Assembly (NCBI GenBank): GCA_028551475.1
Contig: CM052359.1
Coordinates: 9,921,583-9,985,582 of the forward strand
DNA length: 64,000 nt
Direction: 5' to 3'
From: Casuarina equisetifolia
Taxonomy: Eukaryota; Streptophyta; Magnoliopsida; Fagales; Casuarinaceae
This document shows positions 1 to 11,300 of the stretch, piece by piece. The notes beneath the pieces were generated by a model that was given only the letters and a program-made list of their open reading frames with translations, was not told the DNA's origin and ran no database searches. Numbering within the stretch: position 1 is the first letter of the stretch; every line of letters starts with the position of its first letter. The translations under genes and the position numbers were made by a program.

Positions 1-770
1 TACTACAAATTCGTGTTAAAACACTTGTCATTCAAAAGAGTGATATAAATTGCTTATGTATGTTTTCTGTTTAGATTAGTTTTGCTTTAAATTGGTACAT
101 AAACTCTATTCTCAAGTTCTTAAAAAATAATACGACTTGACTGCTTACTCAAAATACAGTGGGTAAAACGTAATTTTGGGTAATGAATACTTATTCGTTA
201 GCCCTCCTCAAATGGTTGCTTCTGCATAAATTTGGGGCTAAATATGTCATTTTTGTGTATTCTTTTGCCTCCACAATCAGATTACTAACTTATAAAAAAC
301 CTTACCACAACAAAACATAGCACAGCCAGTGCACAGTCCAGTCAGCATTTAAATGCTTATGTTGGATCTTATTTCAAGGAGTTTGGATAGTACTTTAGAG
401 AACGCTAGGTTATATGTAAAATTATACCTGACCATGCAGCAAGTTTGCCCAAAGCTTGGATGATCAGGTTTTGTGCCTCTCAAAACCTGGAAACACTAGC
501 TCTTGGCCTATATTTTTTGACATTTGAACTTCATCTGGCAATAAAGCAAGCGTATCCGGGAATCATAATTCTAAAGGTAGTAATGGTACGTTGTACCTTA
601 TAGCTGATGGCAAGTCTCTCATCAAGGTACATGAAAGCAAATCGATCTCTTCCCATAAGAATAGTGATTCCCGTCACAGAAGTTTATAGGAACACCTAAA
701 AAGAATAACTAAGAAAAAGAATCGTATAAATAACAAATCAATACCGTCAGCTTTAACGCAATGATATCTC
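1..770. other. intergenic, 3' flank of PPR gene
   Basis: This stretch is AT-rich and holds no convincing open reading frame on either strand. The part nearest 770 should be the 3' untranslated region of the minus-strand PPR gene. I see no repeat or RNA gene in it. Confidence 0.5.
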
Positions 771-2804
771 TTACCAGTAATCTCTACAAGAACATTTTCC
801 GTTTCTAAAATGGTGAAATCTACTAGCATCGCGTACAATAATTTCTCGGTTTTTGATCTCCGATATGAATTTTATAGCAACATGGCAATCATTGCATACA
901 CGCAAGTTCTTCATCACCCGTATTGGCACACCTGGGGGAGTGTTCAGTAGGGCGAAAGCAATGGCCAACTTTTCACTGTGGTTTGCTAGGTTGTATTCTT
1001 TCTCCTCGTTATCCATGTCATGCAAGACAGCTCCTGTATCAGGTACATAACCACGCAACTTCATTTCTGATGTTAACTCTTTCAGATACAGATCAATTTC
1101 CACTGATTGTGGATGAGATCTATCACCAATGTAGAACTGGTGAACTTCATTCTTCACTTCCAGCCAGCTTATACCTGGTTCCTTCTTCACTCTCCTATCT
1201 CTCATTGCTTTCCTCACCTCAGAAACATCCTGCCATCTTTTAGCAGAAGCATGGATGTTCGAAAGTAGGACATAAGAAGCTGAATCCTGAGGATACAGCC
1301 TAATAACTTCCTCTGCTATCCTCTTTGCCATGTCTGCTTTCTTGTGGATTTTGCAGGCAGACAGCAAAGTTTTCCATATGATGGCATCTGCTTTTGTAGG
1401 CATTGATCTTATCATAGCCTCTGCTTCCTCCAAACAGCCAGATCGACCAAGTAGGTCAACGACACAGGTATAGTGTTCAACACTAGGCTTTAATCCATAT
1501 TTTTTAACCATAATGTCAAACAATTCCATCCCTTTATCCTTCAGACCAGAATGACTACAAGCATATAGCAAGGTTAAGAAAGAAACATCATTCATCTCCA
1601 ACTCTTCCTGCTCCATGCATTCAAAAAGTTTGACCGCCTCCTCTCCTTGCCCGTGAAAACCATATGCAGCAATCATAGCAGTCCACAACACAACATCCAT
1701 TTGTTCACATTCCAAGAAAGCTTTCACAGAGTCTTCCAAACTCCCGCATCTTGAATACATGCTAATTAGTGAAGAAATCACAGCAACTACCGAACAAACC
1801 CCAGCTTTGATTGCTTGAGCATGAATCTGTTTACCCTGTCCAAGAGTGGCCAGCTCCGAACAGGCACTAATAACACTCACAAACGTAATCTTATCAGCCA
1901 CAAAACCTGCCATTTTCATCATATTGTACTGATCTAGCACTTCCTCGTAATGCCCATTTTGAGCATTTCCCGAGATCAGAGTATTCCAAGCCACCACATT
2001 GCGAGTTGGGATTGACTTAATCACTTTCACTCCCTCCTCAAAGCTTCCAGACTTCATATACATATGAGCCAAAGAACTCCCAACAACCAAATCGAACTCA
2101 AACCCACATTTCATCACATAAGCATGAATCTGCCGCCCTGCATGACAAGCTCTCAGCCCTGCACACCCTCTGAGCACACTTCCCAGAGTAAACTCATCAG
2201 GCAAAATCCCCAGCCCATGCATTTCTGAAAAAAAGCTCAAACCATGTTCATTAAACTCGAACTGAGTCAGCCCCGCGACCATTGCATTCCACGTAGCAAC
2301 GTTTCTGTCGGCCATTTCATCAAACACCATGTTCGCACTCTCCATATCCCCAGCCTGCACATAAGCGTTAATTAAAATGTTGGAAGACATTACATTCCTT
2401 CTAGGCATCCTATCGAATATTTTGATAGCCGTTTCTAATTCTCCGACTTTGGAGTACATGTTAAGGAGGTGATTGGAAACAAACTTGTCCGAGGACAACC
2501 CAGACGTGATTATCATAGAATGGAGCTGCTTTCCCAATGAAGCAGCCTTTTGTGGTATACATGCTCGGATGAGATTAGAGAAGAGAGATGGGTCTGAAAA
2601 TATCTCTGATCTGAACCCTTCAAACGCTTCTTTCACGCGGCCTTTGGAGCAGAGGTGGGTGAATTCTTCTCTACATTGCGTGACATTGTCACCAACATTA
2701 AAAGCAGCTATGGCGGCATTTGTGGTGAAAAAGCGTTTGGTTGGCTTGTATAAGGCATTGAGGAAGGAAGGGAAGCCGACGTGACAGAGACAGCACTTGT
2801 CCAT
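771..2804 (-). CDS. DYW-type pentatricopeptide repeat protein, At2g41080-like
   Basis: Intact single-exon ORF of 677 residues. The N-terminus is rich in Phe, Arg, Lys, Ser and Thr and looks like an organelle transit peptide; I favour mitochondria but cannot exclude plastids. An array of PPR motifs of the PLS class follows, with repeated NVVAWN and LISMYSRCG-type signatures. The E/E+ region comes next (about 500-583), and a complete DYW deaminase domain covers the last 95 residues or so. The deaminase signature is visible: HSE at 609-611 and the CxxCH zinc motif at 637-641. The C-terminus is the canonical Asp-Tyr-Trp directly before TAA. The family performs C-to-U editing of specific organelle transcripts, with the PPR array choosing the RNA site. 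Overall text and length resemble Arabidopsis At2g41080 (recognised from memory, not searched). The editing target is unknown. It lies in tandem with a damaged copy at 4090-5898. Confidence 0.93.
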   Translation of the reverse strand: MDKCCLCHVGFPSFLNALYKPTKRFFTTNAAIAAFNVGDNVTQCREEFTHLCSKGRVKEAFEGFRSEIFSDPSLFSNLIRACIPQKAASLGKQLHSMIITSGLSSDKFVSNHLLNMYSKVGELETAIKIFDRMPRRNVMSSNILINAYVQAGDMESANMVFDEMADRNVATWNAMVAGLTQFEFNEHGLSFFSEMHGLGILPDEFTLGSVLRGCAGLRACHAGRQIHAYVMKCGFEFDLVVGSSLAHMYMKSGSFEEGVKVIKSIPTRNVVAWNTLISGNAQNGHYEEVLDQYNMMKMAGFVADKITFVSVISACSELATLGQGKQIHAQAIKAGVCSVVAVISSLISMYSRCGSLEDSVKAFLECEQMDVVLWTAMIAAYGFHGQGEEAVKLFECMEQEELEMNDVSFLTLLYACSHSGLKDKGMELFDIMVKKYGLKPSVEHYTCVVDLLGRSGCLEEAEAMIRSMPTKADAIIWKTLLSACKIHKKADMAKRIAEEVIRLYPQDSASYVLLSNIHASAKRWQDVSEVRKAMRDRRVKKEPGISWLEVKNEVHQFYIGDRSHPQSVEIDLYLKELTSEMKLRGYVPDTGAVLHDMDNEEKEYNLANHSEKLAIAFALLNTPPGVPIRVMKNLRVCNDCHVAIKFISEIKNREIIVRDASRFHHFRNGKCSCRDYW

Positions 2805-3660
2805 GCATTAGGTTTGATTCAGGGAGCTCTGGAAATAGAGATGAAGAATTCAGAAGATTTGTCATCAACGTTCAGCACTCCACGCCAGAGATGATGACGT
2901 GGCATACACCAATTTGGGTTAAGTATAATTTTCTAAATAATTTTTTTATCTCCTTAACTCCCAACACTTCTTAACGATAAATTTGTAAAATAAAAATAAA
3001 AGAAGCTTGATAGGTTATTCAGGAAGTGAAAAAATTTACATTATCTAATTTTTTAAAGAATTCTTTATATAAAAAATATTCATATACTTTAGAGTTGATT
3101 ATTTAAGCAAAAATAAGTTTTATAACATAACATCATAATCGTGTTTCAAGTACTTCATTATTGTTTGACTTCCATAATTTTTGTCCCATTACTTCATCTC
3201 ATTGTTAGTAGATTGACCCACATTTAGGATAAAAGGACATGCTAAATTGAGATATAAATTCTACATTGTCTAATCTTACTTAGAAAAATCTTTTTAATAA
3301 AAAAAATTATTTAGACTAAAATTGGTTTGTAAGTAAGAATAAACTTTGTAACATATTTCCTTAAAAACCAAAGGTGTTTGAATGAATTACATATTATCTA
3401 TTAAGTAAGTCACTAAAACTTCATTTTAGTTATGGATAGACAAATAATTCAATCTTTTCTCTTCCAAAATGAGCTCGCGGTGTAAAAAAGAAAGGTGTTA
3501 AAGCAAAGACGATTGTCTTCTTCCTCTAGTTTCTCTGAAAAAACTTTCGGTAATTTTCCAATTTTCATCCCAATCCTTTCCTTTTCAACTCCTCTTTGTT
3601 TTCTCTCTTGACAGTGCAGGTGAGCCTGTTATTGTCATCTCCAGTTCCATTAGCCCTTCC
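2805..3660. other. intergenic spacer between PPR copies
   Basis: AT-rich spacer. The part next to 2805 should hold the promoter and leader of the left PPR gene. The part near 3660 lies past the decayed 3' end of the right copy. No ORF or repeat is supportable. Confidence 0.5.
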
Positions 3661-3899
3661 TTGGGTGTGTCAAGGCTCTGCTTCAGCGTTGACACTTGCC
3701 TCCTTCATGTCCTTCATGTCCTTCATGATCATTGTTAGTCACGTACTGCACATGGGGCCTTGTGTCTTTGTTCTTTGTTTTCTTTGCTTTACGTGTTTTT
3801 CCCACTGACTCTATTCTCAACTTCATGCATAATGAAGAAAGGAAAAAGAATAGATTATGCTTTTCTCCCATTGAACTAACATCCCATTTAGAAGCCATT

Positions 3900-4087
3900 T
3901 TTAAGGAGGAAATGAGCTTTCTAGTATCAAGTACGGCAATTTCCTGGTCTTTCATCTCTATTATGTACTTTATGTTGACAAGGCAATCATTCCACACACG
4001 CAAGCTCTTCATCACCCTTTTTCGCACACTTGCAGGGATCTTCAATAAATTAAAAGCAACTGGCAACTTTTCAGTATGATTTGCCAA
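3900..4087 (-). pseudogene. decayed DYW domain of the second PPR copy
   Basis: Directly downstream of the stop of the right PPR copy, in a shifted frame, sequence similar to the DYW domain of the left copy continues. The H-x-E motif is kept as HTE. The first Cys of the CxxC pair is replaced by Trp (WNDC). The last 20 or so residues, including the final Cys pair and the Asp-Tyr-Trp end, cannot be recognised. Comparing the two copies just after the shared GAGAAAGAATA shows one base fewer here (five bases instead of six between the GAA codon and the Leu codon), so a one-base deletion made the early TAA. An open frame runs on to 3683 without further similarity, so I do not treat it as a gene. Confidence 0.85.
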
Positions 4088-4089
4088 GG

Positions 4090-5898
4090 TTATTCTTTCT
4101 CTTCATTTTCCATGTCATGCAAACCAGCTCCAATATCAGGCACATAACCATGGAACTTCATCTCTGATGTCAACTCTTTCAGATACAAGTCAATGTCCAC
4201 CCATTGTGGATGGGATTTATCCCCCGTATAGAACTGATGAATTTCATTCTTCACTTCCACCCAGCTTATACCTGTATCTTTCTTCACCCTCTTATCTTTC
4301 ATAGCCTTTCTGACCTCAGAAACATCCTGCCACCTTTTAGCAGAAGCATGAATGTTTGAAAGTATGACGTAAGGAGCAGAAACCTGAGGATAAAGCATGA
4401 TAACTTCCTCCGCAATCCTTTTTGCCATATGTGCATTCTTGTGGATTTTGCAGGCAGAGAGCAAAGTTTTCCATATGATAGCGTCCGGTTTTACGGGCAT
4501 TGATCTTATCATAGCCTCTGCTTCCTCCAAACAGCCAGATCGACCAAGTAGGTCAACCAAACATGTATAATGTTCAACTCTAGGCTTCAGTCCATATTTT
4601 TTAACCATAATGTCAAAGAATTCAATCCCTTTATCTTTCAGACCACAATGACTACAAGCATGTAGCAAGCTTAAGAACGTAACATCATTCACCTCTAACT
4701 CTTCTTGCTCCATGCATTCAAACAGTTTGATTGCTTCCAATCCTTGTCCATGAAACCCATAAGCAGAAATCATAGCAGTCCACAACACAACATCTATTTG
4801 TTCACATTCCAAGAAAGCTTTTGCAGAGTCTTCCAAATACCCGCATCTTGAATACATGCTAATTAATGAAGAAATCACAGAAACCACTGAACAAGCCCCA
4901 GCTTTGACTACTTCAGCGTGAATCTGTTGACCCTGTCCAATTGTAGCCAATTCCGAACATGCAACAATAACACTGGCAAAGGTCATCTTATCAGGTCCAA
5001 AACCAGCCATTTTCATCATATTATACTGACCTAGCACTTCCTCAAAATGCCTGTTTTGAGCATTTCCCGCAATCAGAGTATTCCAAGCAACCACATTGCG
5101 AGTTGGCATCAACTTAATCACTTTCTCTCCCTCCTTCAAGTTTCCAGATTTCATATACATATGAGCCAAAGAATTCCCAACAACCAAATTGAAGTCAAAC
5201 CCACATTTCATCATATATGTGTGAACCTGCCGCCCTGCACAACAAGCTCTCGACCCTGCGCACCCCCTGAGCACACTTCCCAGAGTGAACTCATCAGGCA
5301 AAAACCCCAACTTCTGCATTTCTGAAAATAAGCTCAAAGCCTGTTCATTAAACTCGAATTGGGTCAGCCCCGCGACCATTGAATTCCACGTAGCAACATT
5401 TCTCTCAGACATTTCACCAAACAGTCGCTGTGCACTCTCCAAATCACCACATTGCGCATGGGCGTTAATCAAAATGTTATAAGACATTACATTCCTTTTA
5501 GGCAAATTATGGAACAGTTTGACAGCCGTTTCTAATTCTCCGACTTTGGAGTACATGTTCAGGAGGTGATTGGAAATATACTTCTCTGAGAAACCCCCAG
5601 ATGTAATTATCAAAGAATGGAGCTGTTTTCCTAATGAAACAGCCCTTTGTTGTATACATGCTTGGATGAGATTAGAGAAAAGATATGGTTGCGAAAAAAT
5701 CTCAGAGTTGAACCTCTCGAACGCTTCTTTTAAGCGGCCTTTGGAGCAGAGGCGAGTGAATTCTTCTCCACAGCGAGAGACAGACTTCCCAATCTTTAAA
5801 GCAGCTATGGCGGTGTTTGTGGAGAAAAAGCGCTTGGCAAGACAACACTTGCCCATACATACTTGGCTTGCCGTCGGAAACCTGTCAAGGCAGGACAT
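4090..5898 (-). CDS. PPR protein, tandem duplicate lacking the DYW domain
   Basis: ORF of 602 residues, co-linear with the left PPR gene and roughly three-quarters identical by eye. It has a similar N-terminal segment, the same PLS-type repeats and the E/E+ region. It stops exactly where the left copy enters the core of the DYW domain (aligned residue 603). The stop is an in-frame TAA made by a one-base deletion; the sequence beyond it is the decayed DYW remnant. Apart from that point no frame breaks are visible. It may therefore still make an E+-type PPR protein, a natural class that can act with a separate DYW protein supplied in trans. Equally it may be a young pseudogene. The start at 5898 was chosen because it matches the position of the left copy's start; a second Met lies 14 residues inside. 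Confidence 0.8.
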   Translation of the reverse strand: MSCLDRFPTASQVCMGKCCLAKRFFSTNTAIAALKIGKSVSRCGEEFTRLCSKGRLKEAFERFNSEIFSQPYLFSNLIQACIQQRAVSLGKQLHSLIITSGGFSEKYISNHLLNMYSKVGELETAVKLFHNLPKRNVMSYNILINAHAQCGDLESAQRLFGEMSERNVATWNSMVAGLTQFEFNEQALSLFSEMQKLGFLPDEFTLGSVLRGCAGSRACCAGRQVHTYMMKCGFDFNLVVGNSLAHMYMKSGNLKEGEKVIKLMPTRNVVAWNTLIAGNAQNRHFEEVLGQYNMMKMAGFGPDKMTFASVIVACSELATIGQGQQIHAEVVKAGACSVVSVISSLISMYSRCGYLEDSAKAFLECEQIDVVLWTAMISAYGFHGQGLEAIKLFECMEQEELEVNDVTFLSLLHACSHCGLKDKGIEFFDIMVKKYGLKPRVEHYTCLVDLLGRSGCLEEAEAMIRSMPVKPDAIIWKTLLSACKIHKNAHMAKRIAEEVIMLYPQVSAPYVILSNIHASAKRWQDVSEVRKAMKDKRVKKDTGISWVEVKNEIHQFYTGDKSHPQWVDIDLYLKELTSEMKFHGYVPDIGAGLHDMENEEKE

Positions 5899-5959
5899 AC
5901 TTGCCTTACCCCTCTATCTGTCAGCGGTGATGACGTGGCATATACGTAATTCAAGATGG

Positions 5960-7690
5960 TGAAACAAAATTTTCCTTTTACCAAAGTCCGAAAAGAGTTA
6001 TAACGTATTCTTCATAATAATAAAATTGGGCATAAATTGTTATTAATAAAAGATATCAGATTTTTTATTTTTTTTTAAATATGTTTTTAAAAAATAAAAA
6101 GTCAAGAGTTTAATCATGTACGACCATTTACAATCTCATTTTCATGGTCTAAAATTTAGTTCTTTTATTTTTTGGTCCTTAAAACTAACACTTTATTTGC
6201 TTTTTAACCTACTAGTCATGATTCACGGATTTGAGTTATTAACTACCAAATATTTTGAGTTATTTTTTTTTAGATATCCTAGAACCCTACCACTTGCATG
6301 GTGGCTCAAACTGGGAGCCAGTACTTCACCTTAAAGCCTTTGTCCTATTTGAGTAAGGAATGTCACTAAGAGGTTTCGAACTCAGGATTCCTAATATATA
6401 ATATTTTGAGTTATTTCATATTAGATTTTATGCTAATTTGTGATTAAAAGATTTCATATATGATTACTACATACATTTGAAATACTAGTTTAATACCAAA
6501 AAATAAGACAATCTAAATGAAAAGATTTCTCATTTAATTGCACCCGCCCTTACGAGTTAGAGGCAAGCTTATATCTTGTTCTCTATATGCTCAAAGCAAT
6601 TTCCAAGTTGTCAGAATATTTTTAAATAAAGACGTGTAATTACTTTGTAAAGCCTAAATCTTTCTATTATCTTTTGTCCTTTTTTTAACAAAATGCCACG
6701 AAAACACTTTCTACTGCAAGTAGTAAATTAAAAAGGTTGCTTCCACTTCCTCATAAAAAAGGTTGATCCACTGTTTGGTCCCTTTTCTTTCACATTATAT
6801 GTGAAATTATGTATGCAGTTTGGTAATCTTAATAGAAAAATTGGATAAGATAATCAACTTGAAATTCTAACAAGATGCATTAACTGGATTATTGACAAAA
6901 TTCAAATCCTTGTCACCGAGTGGGTCAACTTGTCGCAATAATAATTTTATTCCTAATTTCCCATTTTACCTTGTGATGTTGTGAGGCCCATTAAAGTGGC
7001 TTGGCCCAAGACCCACATAGGGATAAACCTCCCATTGGATAACGTATAATTAAATCATGTAAAGGATTTATTCTTAGTTAACTTTGGGGTAAGTTAAATG
7101 TTTGTTTTTTTATTTATTCTTTATGTTGTGTTTATATATATGGAATTTATATATGCTTTGCATGTTAGTAATATATAAAGATTGAAGAAAATTCATATTA
7201 AGAAAATATTTTGTCTTTCTTTTTACTTGACTTTTTGATATAGAGAAATGAATATTATATAGCAAAAATAAGAGAATGTTATTGTTGAAGAACAAGTGGA
7301 AAGATGGTGGCTTTCGAAATTAAGCTTTTCTTTATTTCGATCACTAAACTAGAGGTAAGGCATGGCTAACAATATGAAAAACAAGACTTCTCGATAACTT
7401 AGAGCTAATGATCAAAGTAAACTTTTGTATGTTCTTTTACAAGTGGTATCTAATGCAATCAAAAGGCCAATTACTATACAAATTAAAGCAATCTTTTTTG
7501 CTTCCTTGTCTTAGCCATCAGCATGGATCCATATTAGCCCTTAGCAAACTCCAAAAAAGAAGAAAACAAAGTCCCCGTGCTAAAATGATTTAAAAAAATG
7601 TCAAGATTCCTCTTAGATTCTCGAACAAACTCTCCCTTTAAAGCAAGTCATACATCAAGAATTTTGAATTTTGAAAGTAAAAAGCATAGA
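5960..7690. other. intergenic, AT-rich
   Basis: Long AT-rich spacer between the PPR pair and CSLD5. Several ORFs of 60-75 codons occur by chance in low-complexity sequence. I see no domain, tRNA or clear repeat. Confidence 0.5.
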
Positions 7691-7861
7691 CTTTAGGGGG
7701 AAGTGTCAGAAAAGTGAACTTTATTTGTTTAAAGTTGTGATAGAAGTGATTAGCTGCATGGGGTGCAAAAGTTTAAATTAATAAACCTACAAAAGATAAA
7801 AAATAATAAATTCCATGGAAGTATCTCAGCAGTCTGCCCTTTGAGCAACTTTCAATTTATT

Positions 7862-8054
7862 CGACCGTTGATGTTAGGAAGCCCTTAACTTTTTTGACTT
7901 TTTTCTTCCAACATGGGCCGACCGTTTCTGTTGAAAAGCGACCACCAGATCTCTCTTAATCCACGGTGGAGGTCCGTCGACCGTTTAAAAATTCAATCCG
8001 TTCTCACAAACCCCAAGGACCCTTTTCTCCCTCAAAATTGAAAATCCGACCGTT
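7862..8054. promoter_or_regulatory. cluster of four CGACCGTT octamers (MSA-like) upstream of CSLD5
   Basis: The octamer CGACCGTT occurs at 7862-7869, 7919-7926, 7978-7985 and 8047-8054, always in the same orientation, spaced 57, 59 and 69 bp. A fifth bare CCGTT core lies at 7998-8002. The reverse complement AACGGTCG contains AACGG, the core of the M-phase-specific activator (MSA) element bound by plant MYB3R factors, followed by the two pyrimidines of the consensus. The cluster ends about 250 bp upstream of the CSLD5 start codon. CSLD5-type genes are known to be expressed in dividing cells for cell-plate formation, so the site fits its gene. The binding role is inference. Confidence 0.6.
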
Positions 8055-8178
8055 GTCCGCAATTGCCTCTTCTTCTTCTTCGTCCTCTTCTTCTTACTTT
8101 TACTCTCTCATAGACGAGCCTCTCACCATCAGTGCCATTCAACACTTCAAAATCGAAAATTTTCATTTCTTGTGCGTC

Positions 8179-8279
8179 ATGGGTATTTGATGTTTTCTCT
8201 TTCTCTCAATCCTTTTTTGTGCATTTGCGTGATTTCTTTCAATCGCAAGTGTGTTTTCTCTTTCTTTCTCCTAAAGTGA
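8179..8279 (+). promoter_or_regulatory. two overlapping uORFs in the probable CSLD5 leader
   Basis: A three-codon uORF (Met-Gly-Ile, stop) occupies 8179-8190. Its TGA overlaps the next ATG as TGATG, which opens a 29-codon uORF at 8190-8279 that ends 22 bases before the main ATG at 8302. A CT/TTC-rich tract lies just upstream at about 8065-8100, as in many plant leaders. Whether the transcript includes both uORFs depends on the true transcription start, which I cannot see. Confidence 0.4.
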
Positions 8280-8301
8280 AAGGGAAAACCTTGACGATAA
8301 A

Positions 8302-11300
8302 ATGGTGAAATCCGCTTCATCGCCGTCTTCTTCTCCGGTGACTATTACTGTGTCATCTGGAGGAAAACTGGGAGGCAGAAGCATGGGGTTAACCAGTCCG
8401 GTACCACGTGCTTCAGTCTCAAACAACCCCAATTCGCCTCTCAGTAGCCGAGGAAACCGACGGGCTTCGAGTGGTGGAAAGTACAGTTCTATGTCAAAGG
8501 ACGAGACCACTACCGATGAGGTGAACTCGGAGTATGTCAGTTACACAGTGCATATACCTCCCACTCCCGATCACCAGCCCATGTCAACCTCTCAGACTAG
8601 CCTCTTCGGTGATGGGAACGCTGAGAGTTCCGAGAAAGGGTTCATTTCGGGTACAATTTTCACGGGAGGGTACAACTCCATGACCCGTGCGCACGTGATC
8701 GAGTGTTCCATGGAGCAGACAAAGGCGGGGCTGGAATCAGGACTTATCTGTGGGATGAAAGGTTGTGATGAGAAGGCGATTCAGGGGAAGAACTCGAGGT
8801 GGGGTTTGTGTGAATGTGGGTTCAAGATTTGCCGGGATTGTTACTTGGACTGTGTGGGAAATGCAGGAGGGAGGTGTCCTGGGTGCAAAGAGCCTTACAA
8901 GGATGCGAGTGACGACGAAGAAGAAGTAGATGAGGATGATGAGCCGGGGTCTGAAGCAGACGACCGGGCCTTGCCATTACCTTCTATGGCGGAGTTCAAG
9001 CTGGATAAACGGCTTTCACTTGTGAAATCCTTTAAGGGACAACAAAACCATCAGCCGGATTTCGATCATACCCGGTGGCTGTTCGAGACAAAGGGGACGT
9101 ACGGCTATGGGAACGCGGTTTGGCCTAAAGATGGGTATGAGGTTGGGTCTGGAGCGAAGGGGTTTGAACACCCTCCAGACTTCGGAGAGAGAAGCAGGAG
9201 GCCTTTGACAAGGAAAGTTTCGGTTTCTACTGCAATTATCAGTCCATACAGGTAAGTTTTACGCTGTATTCCTGTGTTCTCTTCCCTCGTATATAATTTT
9301 TTGCGGTGTGAACTTTTTCTGTTATAATTTATGCACGTCTCAATTAGTATTGGAAGATGGATGGTTGATTTTTCTGCTAGTGGCTAATTAAAATGCTGTA
9401 AGTTTAAGGGTTCTTTGAGTTCTAAGACTAAATTATGGGGATTGCTCTGTCTGAATTGAATTGATATATCTGGAATTGTACCGATTTGGAACTCTACTAT
9501 GCGTCTTTAAGGTATAAAAGATTATTTGTTTCATTCGGTATGCGATGGTAATTTGAATTAAAAATTGGTTTGAACTTTCTCTGCAGATTACTTATTCTGC
9601 TACGTCTCGTTGCTCTCGGATTCTTTCTTACATGGAGGATTCGTCACCCTAATCACGACGCTATGTGGTTGTGGGGTATGTCGACTGTCTGTGAGCTCTG
9701 GTTTGCCTTTTCATGGCTTCTGGATCAGCTCCCCAAGCTCTGCCCCGTAAACAGAGTCACTGATCTCTCTGTTCTAAAAGAACGATTCGAATCCCCAAAC
9801 CTCCGCAACCCCAAAGGGCGATCTGACCTGCCAGGGATTGATGTGTTTGTTTCCACAGCCGACCCGGAAAAGGAACCCCCACTGGTCACGGCCAACACCA
9901 TTCTTTCCATCCTTGCTGTTGATTATCCAGTGGAAAAGCTCGCATGTTACTTGTCTGATGATGGCGGATCTCTGTTGACATTTGAAGCACTTGCTGAGAC
10001 CGCCAGCTTTGCAAGAATATGGGTTCCCTTTTGCCGAAAACATGTGATAGAACCGAGGAATCCTGAGTCATATTTCGGACAGAAGCGCGATTTTCTGAAG
10101 AACAAAGTGCGGCTTGATTTCGTAAGGGAAAGGAGGCGGGTGAAGAGGGAGTATGATGAATTCAAAGTGAGAATTAATTCCTTACCAGAGTCAATAAGGA
10201 GAAGATCTGATGCTTATAACGCGCACGAAGAACTCCGAGCAAAGAAGAAACAGATGGAAATGGGGGGCAATTTTTCTGACACCATTAAGGTTCCTAAGGC
10301 TACTTGGATGTCGGATGGTTCACATTGGGCAGGAACTTGGGCTTCAGCCGAGACAGACCACGCAAGAGGGGATCATGCCGGCATTATTCAGGTAATTCTT
10401 CACTTTATATTAGTAGGACACTAGTTCTGAATTGCACTTGATTTTCAAGAACTAAACTTGGATGTCTCTCGTTGCAGGCAATGCTAGCTCCACCAAATGC
10501 AGAGCCCGTCTACGGTGCAGAAGCAGATGGGGAGAATTTGATTGACACAACTGAAGTTGATGTTAGACTGCCGATGCTGGTTTACGTGTCCCGTGAGAAG
10601 AGACCAGGTTATGATCACAACAAGAAAGCTGGAGCAATGAATGCACTGGTGCGAACCAGTGCAATCATGTCAAATGGTCCATTCATTCTTAATCTGGACT
10701 GTGATCACTACATTAACAACTCCTTGGCTCTCAGGGAAGGAATGTGCTTTATGCTTGACAGGGGAGGTGATAGGATCTGTTATGTTCAATTCCCGCAAAG
10801 GTTTGAGGGTATTGATCCAAATGACCGGTATGCAAATCACAACACAGTGTTCTTTGATGTGAGCATGAGAGCTCTGGATGGGCTACAGGGTCCAATGTAT
10901 GTAGGGACAGGCTGCGTTTTCCGAAGAACTGCACTTTACGGGTTTAGTCCTCCGAGAGCCACAGAACATCGTGGTTGGTTTGGTAAAAGAAAAATTAAGT
11001 TGTTTTTAAGGAGGCCCAGGGGGTTGAAGAAGGAAGAGGATGAAATAGCTTTGCCCATCAAGGAGGATCACCATAATGACGATGATGCAGATATTGAGTC
11101 CTTGCTTCTTCCCAGAAGGTTTGGTAACTCTAATTCTCTGGCTGCATCTATCCCTGTAGCAGAATACCAGGGCAGGTTGCTTCAAGATTTGCAAGGAAAA
11201 GGAAACCAAGGCAGGCCAGCCGGTTCTCTTGCAGTGCCTCGTGAGCCTTTAGATGCGGCAACTGTTGCAGAGGCCATAAGTGTTATTTCTTGCTTCTATG

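Noticed and set aside
3683-4087. 134-codon minus-strand ORF as a separate gene
   Set aside because: Its start is the frameshifted DYW domain of the right PPR copy, and the rest has no similarity; it is pseudogene sequence.
7966-8190. 74-codon plus-strand ORF before CSLD5
   Set aside because: It begins at GTG, is Ser-rich because of the TTC repeat, and lies in the probable leader.
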